Shown piece by piece: positions 8,931-17,329 of a DNA stretch of 44,170 nt. Numbering within the stretch: the stretch's first letter is position 1; every line of letters starts with the position of its first letter. The notes beneath the pieces were generated by a model. It was not told where the DNA came from. It saw only the letters and a program-made list of their open reading frames with translations, and did not search any database. Source of the stretch: an uncultured Bacilli bacterium (GTDB lineage: Bacteria > Bacillota_I > Bacilli_A > RF39 > UBA660). The DNA is taken from positions 1-44,170 of the forward strand of contig CALVIB010000008.1 of the NCBI GenBank assembly GCA_944329375.1, written 5' to 3'. Both the position numbers and the translations under genes were made by a program.

Positions 8931-9644
8931 TTATCCTCTCTTCTTTTTCTTTTTTGTGCCATAATATTCATCAGAATAATAACTATAGTAACTATTATCT
9001 TTTGTTGAGGCTTTATTAATTACTATCCCAGTAATTTTAGCATTAGCTTGAGCAAAAACTTTCTTCGTTTTATCCAAGCTTTCTACCTTTGTCTTTTTGT
9101 TACTTACAACAACAATATTAGCGTCACTATATTTTGTCATAATCATGGTATCACTAAGCCCTAAAACTGGAGGACAATCTAGTAAAATAATATCATATTT
9201 ATCTTTTATCTGATTCAAAAAATTACTATTATTTTCTGAAACCAAAAGTTCTACTGGATTTGGTGGTGTTGGTCCAGTTGGTAGTAAATCAATATTTTTA
9301 TTTGTTGTATTAATAATATATTTTTTTAATTTTAAATCATCTTTATAATTTAAAATTAAATTAGAATATCCACCGCTTGTTAAATTCATAACTTCAAATA
9401 TTTCATGTTGACGACCTTTACGTAAATCACAATCAATAATTAATACTTTTTTATTTTCTTGTGCATAGGCAACTGCTAAATTAGCAGTTATAAAACTTTT
9501 TCCATCACCAGATTGAGGTGAAGTAATTAACAAAACTTTTAATTCTTTATCAATAGTTGAAAATGATAAATTTGTACGAATTGTCTTTATAGCTTCACTA
9601 AATGCTGATTTAGGATTTACATTTATAACTAGATCTGTTGACAT
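8931..9644 (-). CDS. cpsD: CpsD-type bacterial tyrosine kinase (BY-kinase)
   Basis: A 237-aa cytoplasmic BY-kinase. Walker A is TSPQSGDGKS (~42-51), Walker A' is LIIDCDLRKG (~70-79) and Walker B is IILLDCPPV (~152). The C-terminus carries a cluster of seven tyrosines (YYSYYSDEYYG) followed by a run of lysines, the expected autophosphorylation tail. In Gram-positive systems it acts with the separate membrane activator CpsC, encoded just upstream, to control polymerisation. AAGGAG precedes the ATG. Everything expected of the family is intact. Confidence 0.95.
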   Translation of the reverse strand: MSTDLVINVNPKSAFSEAIKTIRTNLSFSTIDKELKVLLITSPQSGDGKSFITANLAVAYAQENKKVLIIDCDLRKGRQHEIFEVMNLTSGGYSNLILNYKDDLKLKKYIINTTNKNIDLLPTGPTPPNPVELLVSENNSNFLNQIKDKYDIILLDCPPVLGLSDTMIMTKYSDANIVVVSNKKTKVESLDKTKKVFAQANAKITGIVINKASTKDNSYYSYYSDEYYGTKKKKKRG

Positions 9645-9651
9645 ATAGACA

Positions 9652-10317
9652 CTACTCCTTATCTTCTTTAGGTACTACACCAATAACAGTAAGTCCTAAT
9701 TTATTTTCTATAATTTCACTTGATTTAATTGATGTATCAAAATAATATATTATGAATATTGTACCAAAAGATAATACAATACCTGCTAATAAATAAATAA
9801 TATTATCCTTAACATAATTTACATTATATGGCTCTTTAGCCACTTCAGCTTTATCAATGATTGCAACGTTTTCAAGATTATAAATTTCTTGAATTTCTTT
9901 TGAAAAAACATCTGCTATTTCATCTGTTATTTTTTTAGCAATTTTAGCTTTTTCATTAGAAACCGTAATTTTAATAATTTCTGTATCCTCAACGGATGTT
10001 GTCACAATATTTTTTGATAATTCAGCAACATTCATTTTTAAATCTAAATTTTTAATTACTTGAGATAATACTTTTCTACTTTTAATAATTTCACTATAAG
10101 TTCCTATCAAATTTTGATTTAATTGTGAATCACTTTGATTATAACCATCCTTGCTCTCACCAACCAAAACAATAGTGGTATTACTTTGGTACATTGGAAC
10201 TCTTTTTAATATTGTATAAACATTACCAACTATTAATGTTGTAACTATAATAATCACAATCCAAAGAATCTTTGATTTAAAATAGCTATATAATTCTTTT
10301 AAATTAATTTCTTCCAT
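9652..10317 (-). CDS. cpsC: capsule chain-length regulator / kinase activator (Wzz family, CpsC)
   Basis: A 221-aa Wzz-domain protein, first gene of the capsule operon. Two membrane helices (~17-37 and ~168-190) flank an extracellular region with a YQSNTTIVLVG strand. The short cytoplasmic C-terminus after helix 2 is where such proteins contact and activate the BY-kinase. The second helix is preceded by the proline-containing stretch VAKEPYNVNYVKDN. GGGAG lies just upstream of the ATG, and the operon promoter is 31-59 bases upstream. Confidence 0.92.
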   Translation of the reverse strand: MEEINLKELYSYFKSKILWIVIIIVTTLIVGNVYTILKRVPMYQSNTTIVLVGESKDGYNQSDSQLNQNLIGTYSEIIKSRKVLSQVIKNLDLKMNVAELSKNIVTTSVEDTEIIKITVSNEKAKIAKKITDEIADVFSKEIQEIYNLENVAIIDKAEVAKEPYNVNYVKDNIIYLLAGIVLSFGTIFIIYYFDTSIKSSEIIENKLGLTVIGVVPKEDKE

Positions 10318-10347
10318 AATACTCCCTCTTTCGTTAAAAACGACGTT

Positions 10348-10376
10348 ATTATACTATAAACATTATAATAAGTCAA
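10348..10376 (-). promoter_or_regulatory. capsule operon promoter
   Basis: On the minus strand TTGACT (10376-10371) and TATAAT (10353-10348) are separated by 17 bases, a near-perfect sigma-A promoter. The transcript would start about 25 bases before the cpsC Shine-Dalgarno site. Confidence 0.85.
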
Positions 10377-10423
10377 TTTTAATATAAAACCTTAAAAATA
10401 GTTACTTTATAACGATTTTTATC

Positions 10424-10467
10424 ATCAAAAAACTTTATAGATAATAATTTATAAATCTATAAAGTTT
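10424..10467 (-). terminator. terminator after the phosphohexomutase/small-gene operon
   Basis: A perfect 13-bp inverted repeat (10430-10442 with 10455-10467, 12-base loop) is followed on the minus strand by a T run. It insulates the upstream two-gene unit from the capsule promoter. Confidence 0.8.
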
Positions 10468-10506
10468 AAAAATATTAACCATATTAACTTGCAATATACA
10501 AAATGT

Positions 10507-10704
10507 TTATGGCAATTTCTTTTTTCTTATTTTCTCCCTTCTTTCCATTTCTTCTTCTTCAGTGCAAAATAAACCCATTCTAATTCTAACATCACATAAA
10601 CTATATCTTAAAGGATTTTTTCTAATATTTCTTCTAAGATTTTCTCCTTCTTCTTTACTAATTGGTAAATCGGACCAAGGAGTAGATATGATATCTCTTT
10701 TCAT
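10507..10704 (-). CDS. small hypothetical protein, 65 aa
   Basis: A 65-aa charged soluble protein with no family I recognise. The first half has STPWSDLPISKEEGENLRRN, and the C-terminus is Arg/Lys/Glu-rich. It begins four bases after the phosphohexomutase stop with a strong AAGGAGATG site, and a terminator follows, so it is very likely translated as the second gene of that unit. It has no Cys pair, signal or membrane segment. Confidence 0.7.
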   Translation of the reverse strand: MKRDIISTPWSDLPISKEEGENLRRNIRKNPLRYSLCDVRIRMGLFCTEEEEMERREKIRKKKLP

Positions 10705-10708
10705 AAAA

Positions 10709-12085
10709 CTACATCTCCTTTATTTCATCAATTAAACTTATAAACTCATTTTGTATTTCTTCTAATCTTTTTTTAGTTTTAGCTTCAAATCTAACAGTCA
10801 AATCTGGACCTGTATTACTAGCTCTAACTAAAGACCAACCATCATCAAATGTAACTCTAATACCATCTATTAATGAATATTCATATTTCTTTTCTTTTGA
10901 ATATTCTATTACCTTATCAACTATTTTAAATTTATTTTCATCAGTTACTTTAATTTTAATTTCATCAGTAGAAAAATAAGAATTTACTCCATTAAATAAT
11001 TCACTTATTTTTTTATCAGTATGTGAAAGTAATTCTATTATTCTAAGAATGCCATAAATACCATCATCGAACCCTAAATACCTATCTTTAAAAAATAAAT
11101 GTCCAGAGTATTCGCCACCAAAATCTAAATTATTATCATTTACATAACTTCTGCAGTAAACACTGCCTGTTCTATTCATGCATGGCTCTAAACCAAGTTT
11201 TTTAATTTCATCAATTAAACTCATTGAACATTTAACATCAAAAACTCCTTTTTTAACCTCCATAGAATTAGCTAAAGCTCTATAAAATAAAATCATAATC
11301 ATATCCGCAGACATAAATGTTCCATCCTCTAAAACAAGACCACATCTATCTGCATCCCCATCAATAGCTAATCCCAAATCATAACCTAATTCTTTTACCT
11401 TTAACCCTAAATCTTTCAAATTATCCTTAACCGCTGGGTCTGGAATATGATTAGGAAAATTAGAATCACTTTCAGCATATAAAAGTTCATATTCTATATT
11501 AAATTCTTTTAAAATACTTTCCATAAATATACTACCAGTCCCATTACCACAATCAATAACAGCTTTAATCTTTCTATTTCCAAAACTTAAAGACTTCTTC
11601 AAATTATCTAAATAAAAAGGAAAAACATCTTCATTAATAACAGTACCTTTACCACTTCTAAAGTCATAACACTCTAAATAATCTTCAAACTTTCTAAGCT
11701 CATCACCATATAATGAATCATTTTTTTTAATAGACATTTTAAAACCATTATATTCCTTAGGATTATGACTAGCTGTAACCATTATACCAGCATTAACTCC
11801 ATAAAATATCTTCGCAAAATTATGCATTGGTGTTGTTACTAAACCCAAATTAAGTATATTAACTCCACTATCCAATATTCCTTGCATTAAAGCTGGATAT
11901 ATTTCTAAATGACTTTTTCTATTATCATGACCCAATATTACTTTAGTCTCTCCAAGCTCAAAAACATAGCTTCCAAAAGCTCTACCAATAGTATAAGCCA
12001 CATCCTCATTTAAATCTTTACCATAAATTCCCCTAACATCATATTCTCTAAAAATTTTAAAATTAATTTCTTTAGTTATTTTCAT
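10709..12085 (-). CDS. phosphomannomutase/phosphoglucomutase family
   Basis: A 458-aa alpha-D-phosphohexomutase interconverting hexose 1- and 6-phosphates, thus supplying precursors for nucleotide sugars. Visible motifs are FREYDVRGIYG at the N-terminus, the active-site serine loop TASHNPKEYNG (~105-115), metal-binding DGDADRCG (~242-249), sugar-binding GEYSGHLFFKD (~325-335) and the phosphate-binding ASNTGPDLTVRFEA near the C-terminus. All are intact. Whether Man or Glc is preferred cannot be decided. GGAGG precedes the ATG, and the adjacent capsule operon is its likely consumer. Confidence 0.92.
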   Translation of the reverse strand: MKITKEINFKIFREYDVRGIYGKDLNEDVAYTIGRAFGSYVFELGETKVILGHDNRKSHLEIYPALMQGILDSGVNILNLGLVTTPMHNFAKIFYGVNAGIMVTASHNPKEYNGFKMSIKKNDSLYGDELRKFEDYLECYDFRSGKGTVINEDVFPFYLDNLKKSLSFGNRKIKAVIDCGNGTGSIFMESILKEFNIEYELLYAESDSNFPNHIPDPAVKDNLKDLGLKVKELGYDLGLAIDGDADRCGLVLEDGTFMSADMIMILFYRALANSMEVKKGVFDVKCSMSLIDEIKKLGLEPCMNRTGSVYCRSYVNDNNLDFGGEYSGHLFFKDRYLGFDDGIYGILRIIELLSHTDKKISELFNGVNSYFSTDEIKIKVTDENKFKIVDKVIEYSKEKKYEYSLIDGIRVTFDDGWSLVRASNTGPDLTVRFEAKTKKRLEEIQNEFISLIDEIKEM

Positions 12086-12105
12086 ACCCCTATCCTCCTA
12101 TTAAC

Positions 12106-12134
12106 ATTATATATTACTTTAAACAAAAGTACAA
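12106..12134 (-). promoter_or_regulatory. phosphohexomutase promoter
   Basis: Minus strand: TTGTAC (12134-12129), 17-base spacer, TATAAT (12111-12106), then GGAGG and the start. Confidence 0.75.
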
Positions 12135-12184
12135 TCTTTTCATATTTAATAACTTTATTAAGTATAATATGTTGAGGTGGTTCA

Positions 12185-13237
12185 ATGTTAAAAAAATTAA
12201 AAGTATTTTTAACATTTATATCATTTATCATAATCATCATTTCAATCTATTTAAAATTTATCAAACAAAATAAAATAGACATACCAAAAATCACTTTATA
12301 TGGAAAAAACATCATAACAATTTATCAAAATACTAACTATAAAGAACCAGGTTATAAAGCAACAGAATCAAATAAAAATATAACAGATAAAGTAAAAATA
12401 AAAGGAAAAGTTAATACTCAAAAATTAGGAACATATGAACTTATTTATACCGTTAAAAATAAAAAAGGAGAAATAGCCAAAGCTCATAGATTTGTCAAAG
12501 TAATTAAAGAAAAAACTGAAATATATAAAGAAGAATACGATAAAATAGACAATAAATCAAGAGGCTGGTGGAGTAATAATAAACTAGATGGTAAAAGGCC
12601 ATCAGGGGGCGCTGATATAAATGAATTAAAAAAATATAATGCTTTCTTTATGGGGCCAAATGAAAAAGTCCTATATCTAACATTTGATGAAGGAGGACTA
12701 CAAACATATGTCAAAGAAATAGTTGATGTTTTAAATCAAAACAATGTTAAAGCCACATTTTTCCTTTGCCGAAAATATATTGAAGAAAATGCTAATTTAA
12801 TTAAAGAGATGGCCGAACAAGGACATACAGTTGCTAATCACACATCCCACCATTTAAATATGCCATCTTTAGCCACAAAAGAAAACTTTAGTAAATATCT
12901 AAGTGAAATTAAAGAAGTTGAAAAAACATATTATAATATAACTGGAAAAAATATGGAAAAAGTATACAGGGACCCTAGAGGCGAATGGAGTTATAGAGAC
13001 TTACAAATAATGAAAGACTTAGGATATAAAACATATTTTTATAGTGCTGACTACTTAGATTATAAAGAAGATGTTTCCAAAGAAAAAGCTCTAAATGAAT
13101 TAACAAAAAGAGTTCATAATGGTGCCATATATTTAATGCACCCTAAAAACAAAGGCAATTATGAAGCTTTAGATACTTTTATTAAAAATATGAAAAAACA
13201 AGGATATAAATTTGACCTTGTTAAAAACATTAAATAA
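12185..13237 (+). CDS. PdaA-like polysaccharide deacetylase with N-terminal Ig-like domain
   Basis: A 350-aa anchored extracellular protein. One membrane helix (~5-27) is followed by a DUF5011-type Ig-like domain (~35-105; YGKNIITIYQNTNYKEPGY to VKVI). The NodB deacetylase fold begins near residue 155: LYLTFDEGG, KATFFLCRKYI, NHTSHH with the metal HxxxH, YRDPRGEWS, and YLMHPK. The GPNEKVLYLTFDEGG block resembles the PdaA muramic delta-lactam deacetylases, in which the second Asp of TFDD is also replaced. The substrate is probably peptidoglycan muramic acid. TTGAGGTGG precedes the ATG, with TATAAT at 12163-12168 but no good -35. It converges on the amidase two bases away. A spore-cortex role is possible but unproven here. 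Confidence 0.85.
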   Translation: MLKKLKVFLTFISFIIIIISIYLKFIKQNKIDIPKITLYGKNIITIYQNTNYKEPGYKATESNKNITDKVKIKGKVNTQKLGTYELIYTVKNKKGEIAKAHRFVKVIKEKTEIYKEEYDKIDNKSRGWWSNNKLDGKRPSGGADINELKKYNAFFMGPNEKVLYLTFDEGGLQTYVKEIVDVLNQNNVKATFFLCRKYIEENANLIKEMAEQGHTVANHTSHHLNMPSLATKENFSKYLSEIKEVEKTYYNITGKNMEKVYRDPRGEWSYRDLQIMKDLGYKTYFYSADYLDYKEDVSKEKALNELTKRVHNGAIYLMHPKNKGNYEALDTFIKNMKKQGYKFDLVKNIK

Positions 13238-13239
13238 AT

Positions 13240-14436
13240 TTAAGGTAAATTAAGTATTTGTCCTATCATTAAAGTATTACTAGTTAAACCATTTAAACTT
13301 TTAAGTTCATTCACTGTCGTACCATATCTATTTGCAATACTCCATAAACTATCTCCTGATTTCACTATATAAGTATTATTAGAATTAGGCACTTTTAAAA
13401 CTTGACCTATACTTAAATTATCACTAGTTAAACCATTCATACTTTTAAGTTCATTAACTGTTATCCCATACTTATTTGCAATATTCCATAAACTATCTCC
13501 TGCTTTAACTACATAAGTATTATTATCTAAACTATTAGATATTTTTAAAACTTGACCTATACTTAAATTATCGCTAGTTAAATTATTTAAATTTTTAAGT
13601 TCTGCTACTGTAAGTCCATATTGATTAGCTATTTTCCATAAACTATCTCCTGATTTTACAATATAAGTATCATCAGAATTACTTGAATTATCTAAAGTTG
13701 GAACCTCTAAAATCTGACCAACACTTAAATTATCACTAGTTAAACCATTCATATTTTTAAGTTCATTAACTGTTATTCCATATTGATTAGCTATTTTCCA
13801 CAAACTATCTCCTGACTTTACAATATAATAGTTATCTCCAGATAAACTAGGTACAGTCTCTCCTTCATAAGTTGCTATAACAGCATCCACAACTGCATCC
13901 ACATATTCTTTATAATTATTTTGAATTTTAGCCAAATCAGTTGGATTATCAATAAAACCATATTCTACAATTACTGGATGTGTATTGCTTCCAGTATTTC
14001 TATGCATAAAATAATAATCCTTAGATGTATCACTAGGTAATCTTCTTTGATAAAACTTTCTCATCTTTTGACCAGCATTTCCTAAAGCTGTTAAAATATT
14101 AGAAGCTAAATTACTATTATCTCTCAAAGCATATATAACCTCAGCTCCTTCAGCACCTTGTATTCCAGACCCAGCCGCATTAATATGATTAGAAATAACA
14201 ACCACATTAGGATTATCTCCGTATGCAGCAAGTACTCTATTTACTCTTTCAGTAGGAGAAATTGTTTCATCAGTACCTCTAATTAAAGTAACTGGAACGC
14301 CTCTTTTTTGAAATTCTTCAAGCATATACTGACTAATCATTAAAGTTAAATCTTTTTCTCTAACACCAGAACTACTTACAGCTCCAGGGTCGCTTCCCCC
14401 ATGACCAGCATCAATTACCACCTGTAAATTATTCAT
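13240..14436 (-). CDS. N-acetylmuramoyl-L-alanine amidase (Amidase_3) with four LysM repeats
   Basis: A 398-aa peptidoglycan hydrolase. Residues 1-190 form a zinc amidase_3 domain with [14 protein letters not shown], the REKDL glutamate, SNHINA and VEYGFIDN (catalytic Glu). Four LysM wall-binding repeats fill ~203-398, each with SGDSLW(K/N/S)IAN and [11 protein letters not shown]-type sequence. There is no signal peptide: the catalytic domain starts at residue 4. This is typical of mother-cell lysins such as CwlC or of phage-type lysins released on lysis, so export is unclear. The LysM units are close paralogues, giving tandem DNA similarity across 13240-13840. GGGGTGAAG precedes the ATG. A decayed copy of its start lies near 24630-24720. 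Confidence 0.92.
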   Translation of the reverse strand: MNNLQVVIDAGHGGSDPGAVSSSGVREKDLTLMISQYMLEEFQKRGVPVTLIRGTDETISPTERVNRVLAAYGDNPNVVVISNHINAAGSGIQGAEGAEVIYALRDNSNLASNILTALGNAGQKMRKFYQRRLPSDTSKDYYFMHRNTGSNTHPVIVEYGFIDNPTDLAKIQNNYKEYVDAVVDAVIATYEGETVPSLSGDNYYIVKSGDSLWKIANQYGITVNELKNMNGLTSDNLSVGQILEVPTLDNSSNSDDTYIVKSGDSLWKIANQYGLTVAELKNLNNLTSDNLSIGQVLKISNSLDNNTYVVKAGDSLWNIANKYGITVNELKSMNGLTSDNLSIGQVLKVPNSNNTYIVKSGDSLWSIANRYGTTVNELKSLNGLTSNTLMIGQILNLP

Positions 14437-14502
14437 ATCTTCACCCCTATTTTAAAGTATGAAAATGTGGGTGTTTGGTTACAAAATTACTTTGCCAATA
14501 AT

Positions 14503-15651
14503 TTAAAAGTTTACTTTATATTTTTTATTTTTAACTAAATCTTCTAAATAATTTCTATTTCCCCCATATAATTCAACCACATCTAAAAATAAATTCCACA
14601 CTTGTCCAGTATTCATAACTTCTTTTGCAATTTTATATCCCTGCTCTAAAGATTCGACCTTATCTGCTAATAACAGAAAAATCGCTGCATTCACACATAT
14701 TGTTGTCACCTGACTTTTAGTTCCATCCCCGTGTAATATTTTTAAAGATGTAATAATATTTTCCTTCTCACTTTGTTTTTCATTAATATCACTCAACTCA
14801 AAATCATGAGATAATTGTAAAGCATCTTGTATATCAGCAGAAATTACCCTTTCCACATGTCCGTCTTTAATTCTTGCAAAATTTACACAACCAATAGGTA
14901 ATAATTCATCTAAAAAATGAGTCCCATCATAAGTAGATGAATAAGTGAGAGAATTTTTTATACCAAATTTTTTTAAAACTTCTGCAGATAACTTTACATT
15001 AGGGTGTGAAAGTCCATAAGCCAATGAATCAATTTGAACAGGAAAACTTAATCCAGCTAATGCAAAGCTCATTGCATGAGGTGCATAAAACACACCACCA
15101 TAAACTTTAGCAAATTTAGGTGTTGTTTCCTCTATAGAAAAAAACGATATATGATATTTTTTTAAAATTTCTACTTTTTTGTTAAATGGTAAATCTACAT
15201 CAATTTTACATATATCTAAAAAATCAGATGAACCAGTTTTTGATGAAGTTGAATGCGAACATGCTTTAGCAATATTTGCTCCACAAGCAGCTGCGACAAA
15301 ACATGCAGTAGTAGTTATATTAATTGTTTTTATTCCTTTTTTTCCGCTAGAAGCGACACCCACTAGCTTATTATTATTTGGCAAATCAATTTTTGGCTTA
15401 TTAACATCTAACATATTATCCATACCTAATGATGCTTTTAATAACCCGCTAACTTCATTAACAGTTGCACCTTTTACCATGATGCCATTTAATAACATTG
15501 TTAATAAACTAATTCTTTTGGACTCATCTTTTTCATTTAATATTATTCTCATAGCATCTTCTGTTTCATATTCATCTAATGATAAACCAATATTTAACTT
15601 ATATAAAGATTCGTAAGGCTCTTTATATTCTTTAACCTTTATTATTTCCAT
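14503..15651 (-). CDS. TrpD/pyrimidine phosphorylase-fold transferase, divergent
   Basis: A 382-aa protein of the anthranilate phosphoribosyltransferase/nucleoside phosphorylase superfamily. The helical N-domain (~1-80) and the core INITTTACFVAAACGANIAK and SSKTGSSDFLDI are clear. However, the PRPP loop expected as GTGGD reads GVASSGKKG, and the expected KHGN reads KACSH, so ordinary PRPP chemistry is doubtful. No other trp gene is present. GGAGG sets the start at 15651, which overlaps the end of the HAD gene by 20 bases. It is the last gene of the reductase-HAD-transferase operon. It may be a phosphorylase or transferase on a different phosphosugar; the function is unknown. Confidence 0.7.
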   Translation of the reverse strand: MEIIKVKEYKEPYESLYKLNIGLSLDEYETEDAMRIILNEKDESKRISLLTMLLNGIMVKGATVNEVSGLLKASLGMDNMLDVNKPKIDLPNNNKLVGVASSGKKGIKTINITTTACFVAAACGANIAKACSHSTSSKTGSSDFLDICKIDVDLPFNKKVEILKKYHISFFSIEETTPKFAKVYGGVFYAPHAMSFALAGLSFPVQIDSLAYGLSHPNVKLSAEVLKKFGIKNSLTYSSTYDGTHFLDELLPIGCVNFARIKDGHVERVISADIQDALQLSHDFELSDINEKQSEKENIITSLKILHGDGTKSQVTTICVNAAIFLLLADKVESLEQGYKIAKEVMNTGQVWNLFLDVVELYGGNRNYLEDLVKNKKYKVNF

Positions 15652-16324
15652 AAATTCCTCCTTCTTTATAAAATAGCATAATATCATATAAAGATTTAGC
15701 ACAAATAGCACATTTATTTTCTAGCTGTTTACTTATTCTTTCTATATCATGTACATGTATTACGCTTATATTAGCATTTAATGCGGCATGAATACCAACT
15801 GAACTGTCCTCAATAGCAACAACTTCATTCTTTTCTACATTTAATTGATTAATGGCATATTCGTAAAGAGCTGGATGTGGTTTTAAATGTTTAACATTTT
15901 CTCTACAAGCAATACTATTAAATATATTAATATCTATACCTGCTTGTTTCAACAATAATTGTGTAAGCTCAAATGAATTTGAAGTTACTAGTCCAATATA
16001 ACATTTTTCCGATTGTAAATATTCTATAAATTCAAAAAAACCATTTTTTACAAAAATTTTATGATTTAATATATAGTTGCTCCGATATTCTAATAATTCC
16101 TTCCAATACTCCTCCTTGTTATAATTATTATATTTTTCTTCCATGATACTAGAAATTATATCTTTAGATTTACCTAAAAAATTTTTAATATAAAATTTTT
16201 TTGAAACAAATATATTTTTATGACGATTATATTCTAACATTAACTTTAAATATAAATTTTCAGTATCTAATATAGTTCCATCTAAATCAAATAAAAATAC
16301 TTTAGGTAATTTCATAAAATTCAT
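15632..16324 (-). CDS. HAD hydrolase, beta-phosphoglucomutase-like subfamily
   Basis: A 230-aa HAD phosphatase/mutase. Motif I is FLFDLDGTILDT (nucleophile Asp and acid/base Asp present), motif II is LVTSNS, motif III lies in KHLKPHPALYEYA, and motif IV is VAIEDSSVGIHAA. The helical cap after motif I is typical of beta-PGM/GPP-type enzymes acting on small phosphosugars. The ATG at 16324 follows AGGGGTGTG within the end of the reductase gene (overlap 23 bases); a second ATG at 16315 is an alternative. The overlap on both sides indicates a coupled three-gene operon, suggesting all act on one phosphorylated metabolite. Confidence 0.85.
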   Translation of the reverse strand: MNFMKLPKVFLFDLDGTILDTENLYLKLMLEYNRHKNIFVSKKFYIKNFLGKSKDIISSIMEEKYNNYNKEEYWKELLEYRSNYILNHKIFVKNGFFEFIEYLQSEKCYIGLVTSNSFELTQLLLKQAGIDINIFNSIACRENVKHLKPHPALYEYAINQLNVEKNEVVAIEDSSVGIHAALNANISVIHVHDIERISKQLENKCAICAKSLYDIMLFYKEGGIYGNNKG

Positions 16325-17174
16325 TACTTGCACACCCCTTATTGAACTTAACAGGAAATTTTTCATCTAATTCTTTCCAATCTAAAGTAGAAAGTGTAAA
16401 TTTCTGCGTATCTAATATTTCTTGAATATGTGAGATTTTATTACTTTTGAAAATTATATATATATTTTCTTGTTGTAATAACCACTTAGCAACTATCTGA
16501 ACATTAGAAACATGATATTTTTCTGATAACTTATCTAATAATGGGTATGTTCCTTTACTATACATAGGATCTATCACTCCAGGATAAGAAAGAAGAATTG
16601 GGCGCCAACATATAAACTTAATTTTATTATCCTTGCAATAATTAATTACTCCTTTACATTGTGATTCTCTACATATTAAATTATATTGATTTTGAACAGC
16701 ATACACCTTTTTATTTAAATATTTATTATATTCTTCAATAGTTGAAATTCCAACATTAGATAAACCAACATTTTTTATTACTCCTTTGCTTAACAAATAA
16801 TTTAAAGCTCTACAAGTTTCTTCAATTGGAATTTTAGGATTTTGTTTATGCACATAATATAAATCAATATAATTTGTAGATAATCTTTTTAAAGAAGCAA
16901 AACAAGAATCTATTAACTTATTATACGATAAATTCCACTCCCTAACTTTAGTGGCTAAAAAAATTTTACTTCTATCATATTTTTTTATTGCTTTTCCTAC
17001 TAAAATTTCACTTTTTCCACCAGAATAACTTTCTGAAGTATCAATATGACTTATTCCATTATCAATTGCATATTGAATCGCCATAATATCATGTTCATCA
17101 TCATTATCAGGATTTGCTATGACATCACCACCTAATAGCCATGTTCCTAAGCCAATTTTAGATATACACAACAC
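16302..17174 (-). CDS. aldo/keto reductase
   Basis: A 290-aa NADP-dependent aldo/keto reductase with (beta/alpha)8 fold. The catalytic tetrad is visible as Asp45 and Tyr50 (HIDTSESY), Lys76 (FLATK) and His109 (YYVH). GLSNVG and the NQYNLI strand follow as usual. It is the first gene of the operon with the HAD and TrpD-fold genes. The start is uncertain: AGAGGTGAT precedes both a GTG at 17174 and a TTG at 17171, and an upstream GTG at 17180 lies inside the Shine-Dalgarno site. The substrate is unknown; the family is too broad to guess. Confidence 0.88.
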   Translation of the reverse strand: MLCISKIGLGTWLLGGDVIANPDNDDEHDIMAIQYAIDNGISHIDTSESYSGGKSEILVGKAIKKYDRSKIFLATKVREWNLSYNKLIDSCFASLKRLSTNYIDLYYVHKQNPKIPIEETCRALNYLLSKGVIKNVGLSNVGISTIEEYNKYLNKKVYAVQNQYNLICRESQCKGVINYCKDNKIKFICWRPILLSYPGVIDPMYSKGTYPLLDKLSEKYHVSNVQIVAKWLLQQENIYIIFKSNKISHIQEILDTQKFTLSTLDWKELDEKFPVKFNKGCASNEFYEIT

Positions 17175-17204
17175 TATCACCTCTTAGCAATACAATTTTT
17201 AATT

Positions 17205-17233
17205 ATTTTAGCACAAAGTCATAATCTTAACAA
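17205..17233 (-). promoter_or_regulatory. promoter of the reductase-HAD-transferase operon
   Basis: Minus strand: TTGTTA (17233-17228), 17-base spacer, TAAAAT (17210-17205). It is back to back with the plus-strand promoter at 17264. Confidence 0.65.
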
Positions 17234-17263
17234 CATTTGATTATAATTTTCCTTATTACATGT

Positions 17264-17292
17264 TTGATACAGTTTTTAAATTATGATAAAAT
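17264..17292 (+). promoter_or_regulatory. promoter of the NTase/HprK-like pair
   Basis: TTGATA (17264-17269), 17-base spacer, TAAAAT (17287-17292), 38 bases before the first start codon. Confidence 0.65.
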
Positions 17293-17329
17293 AGAGCTAA
17301 TAAAATTAGATTTTAAGAAGGGTATCTAT

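Noticed and set aside
13240-13840. Repeated blocks suggesting a CRISPR or minisatellite
   Set aside because: They are diverged coding repeats of the four LysM domains, with no regular spacers.
14440-14482. Sigma-K-like promoter (AC, 16 bases, CATACTTTA) upstream of the LysM amidase, also present in the decayed copy
   Set aside because: The transcript start implied by the -10 falls inside the Shine-Dalgarno site, leaving almost no leader, and the motif is easy to hit by chance in A+T-rich DNA.
14503-15651. Calling the transferase a true anthranilate phosphoribosyltransferase (trpD)
   Set aside because: The PRPP loop and KHGN signature are replaced and no tryptophan pathway genes accompany it.
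17181-17329. Peptide precursor gene next to the NTase/HprK-like pair
   Set aside because: The only ATG frame in the interval before the start is eight codons long; no leader/core-like peptide is present on either strand.
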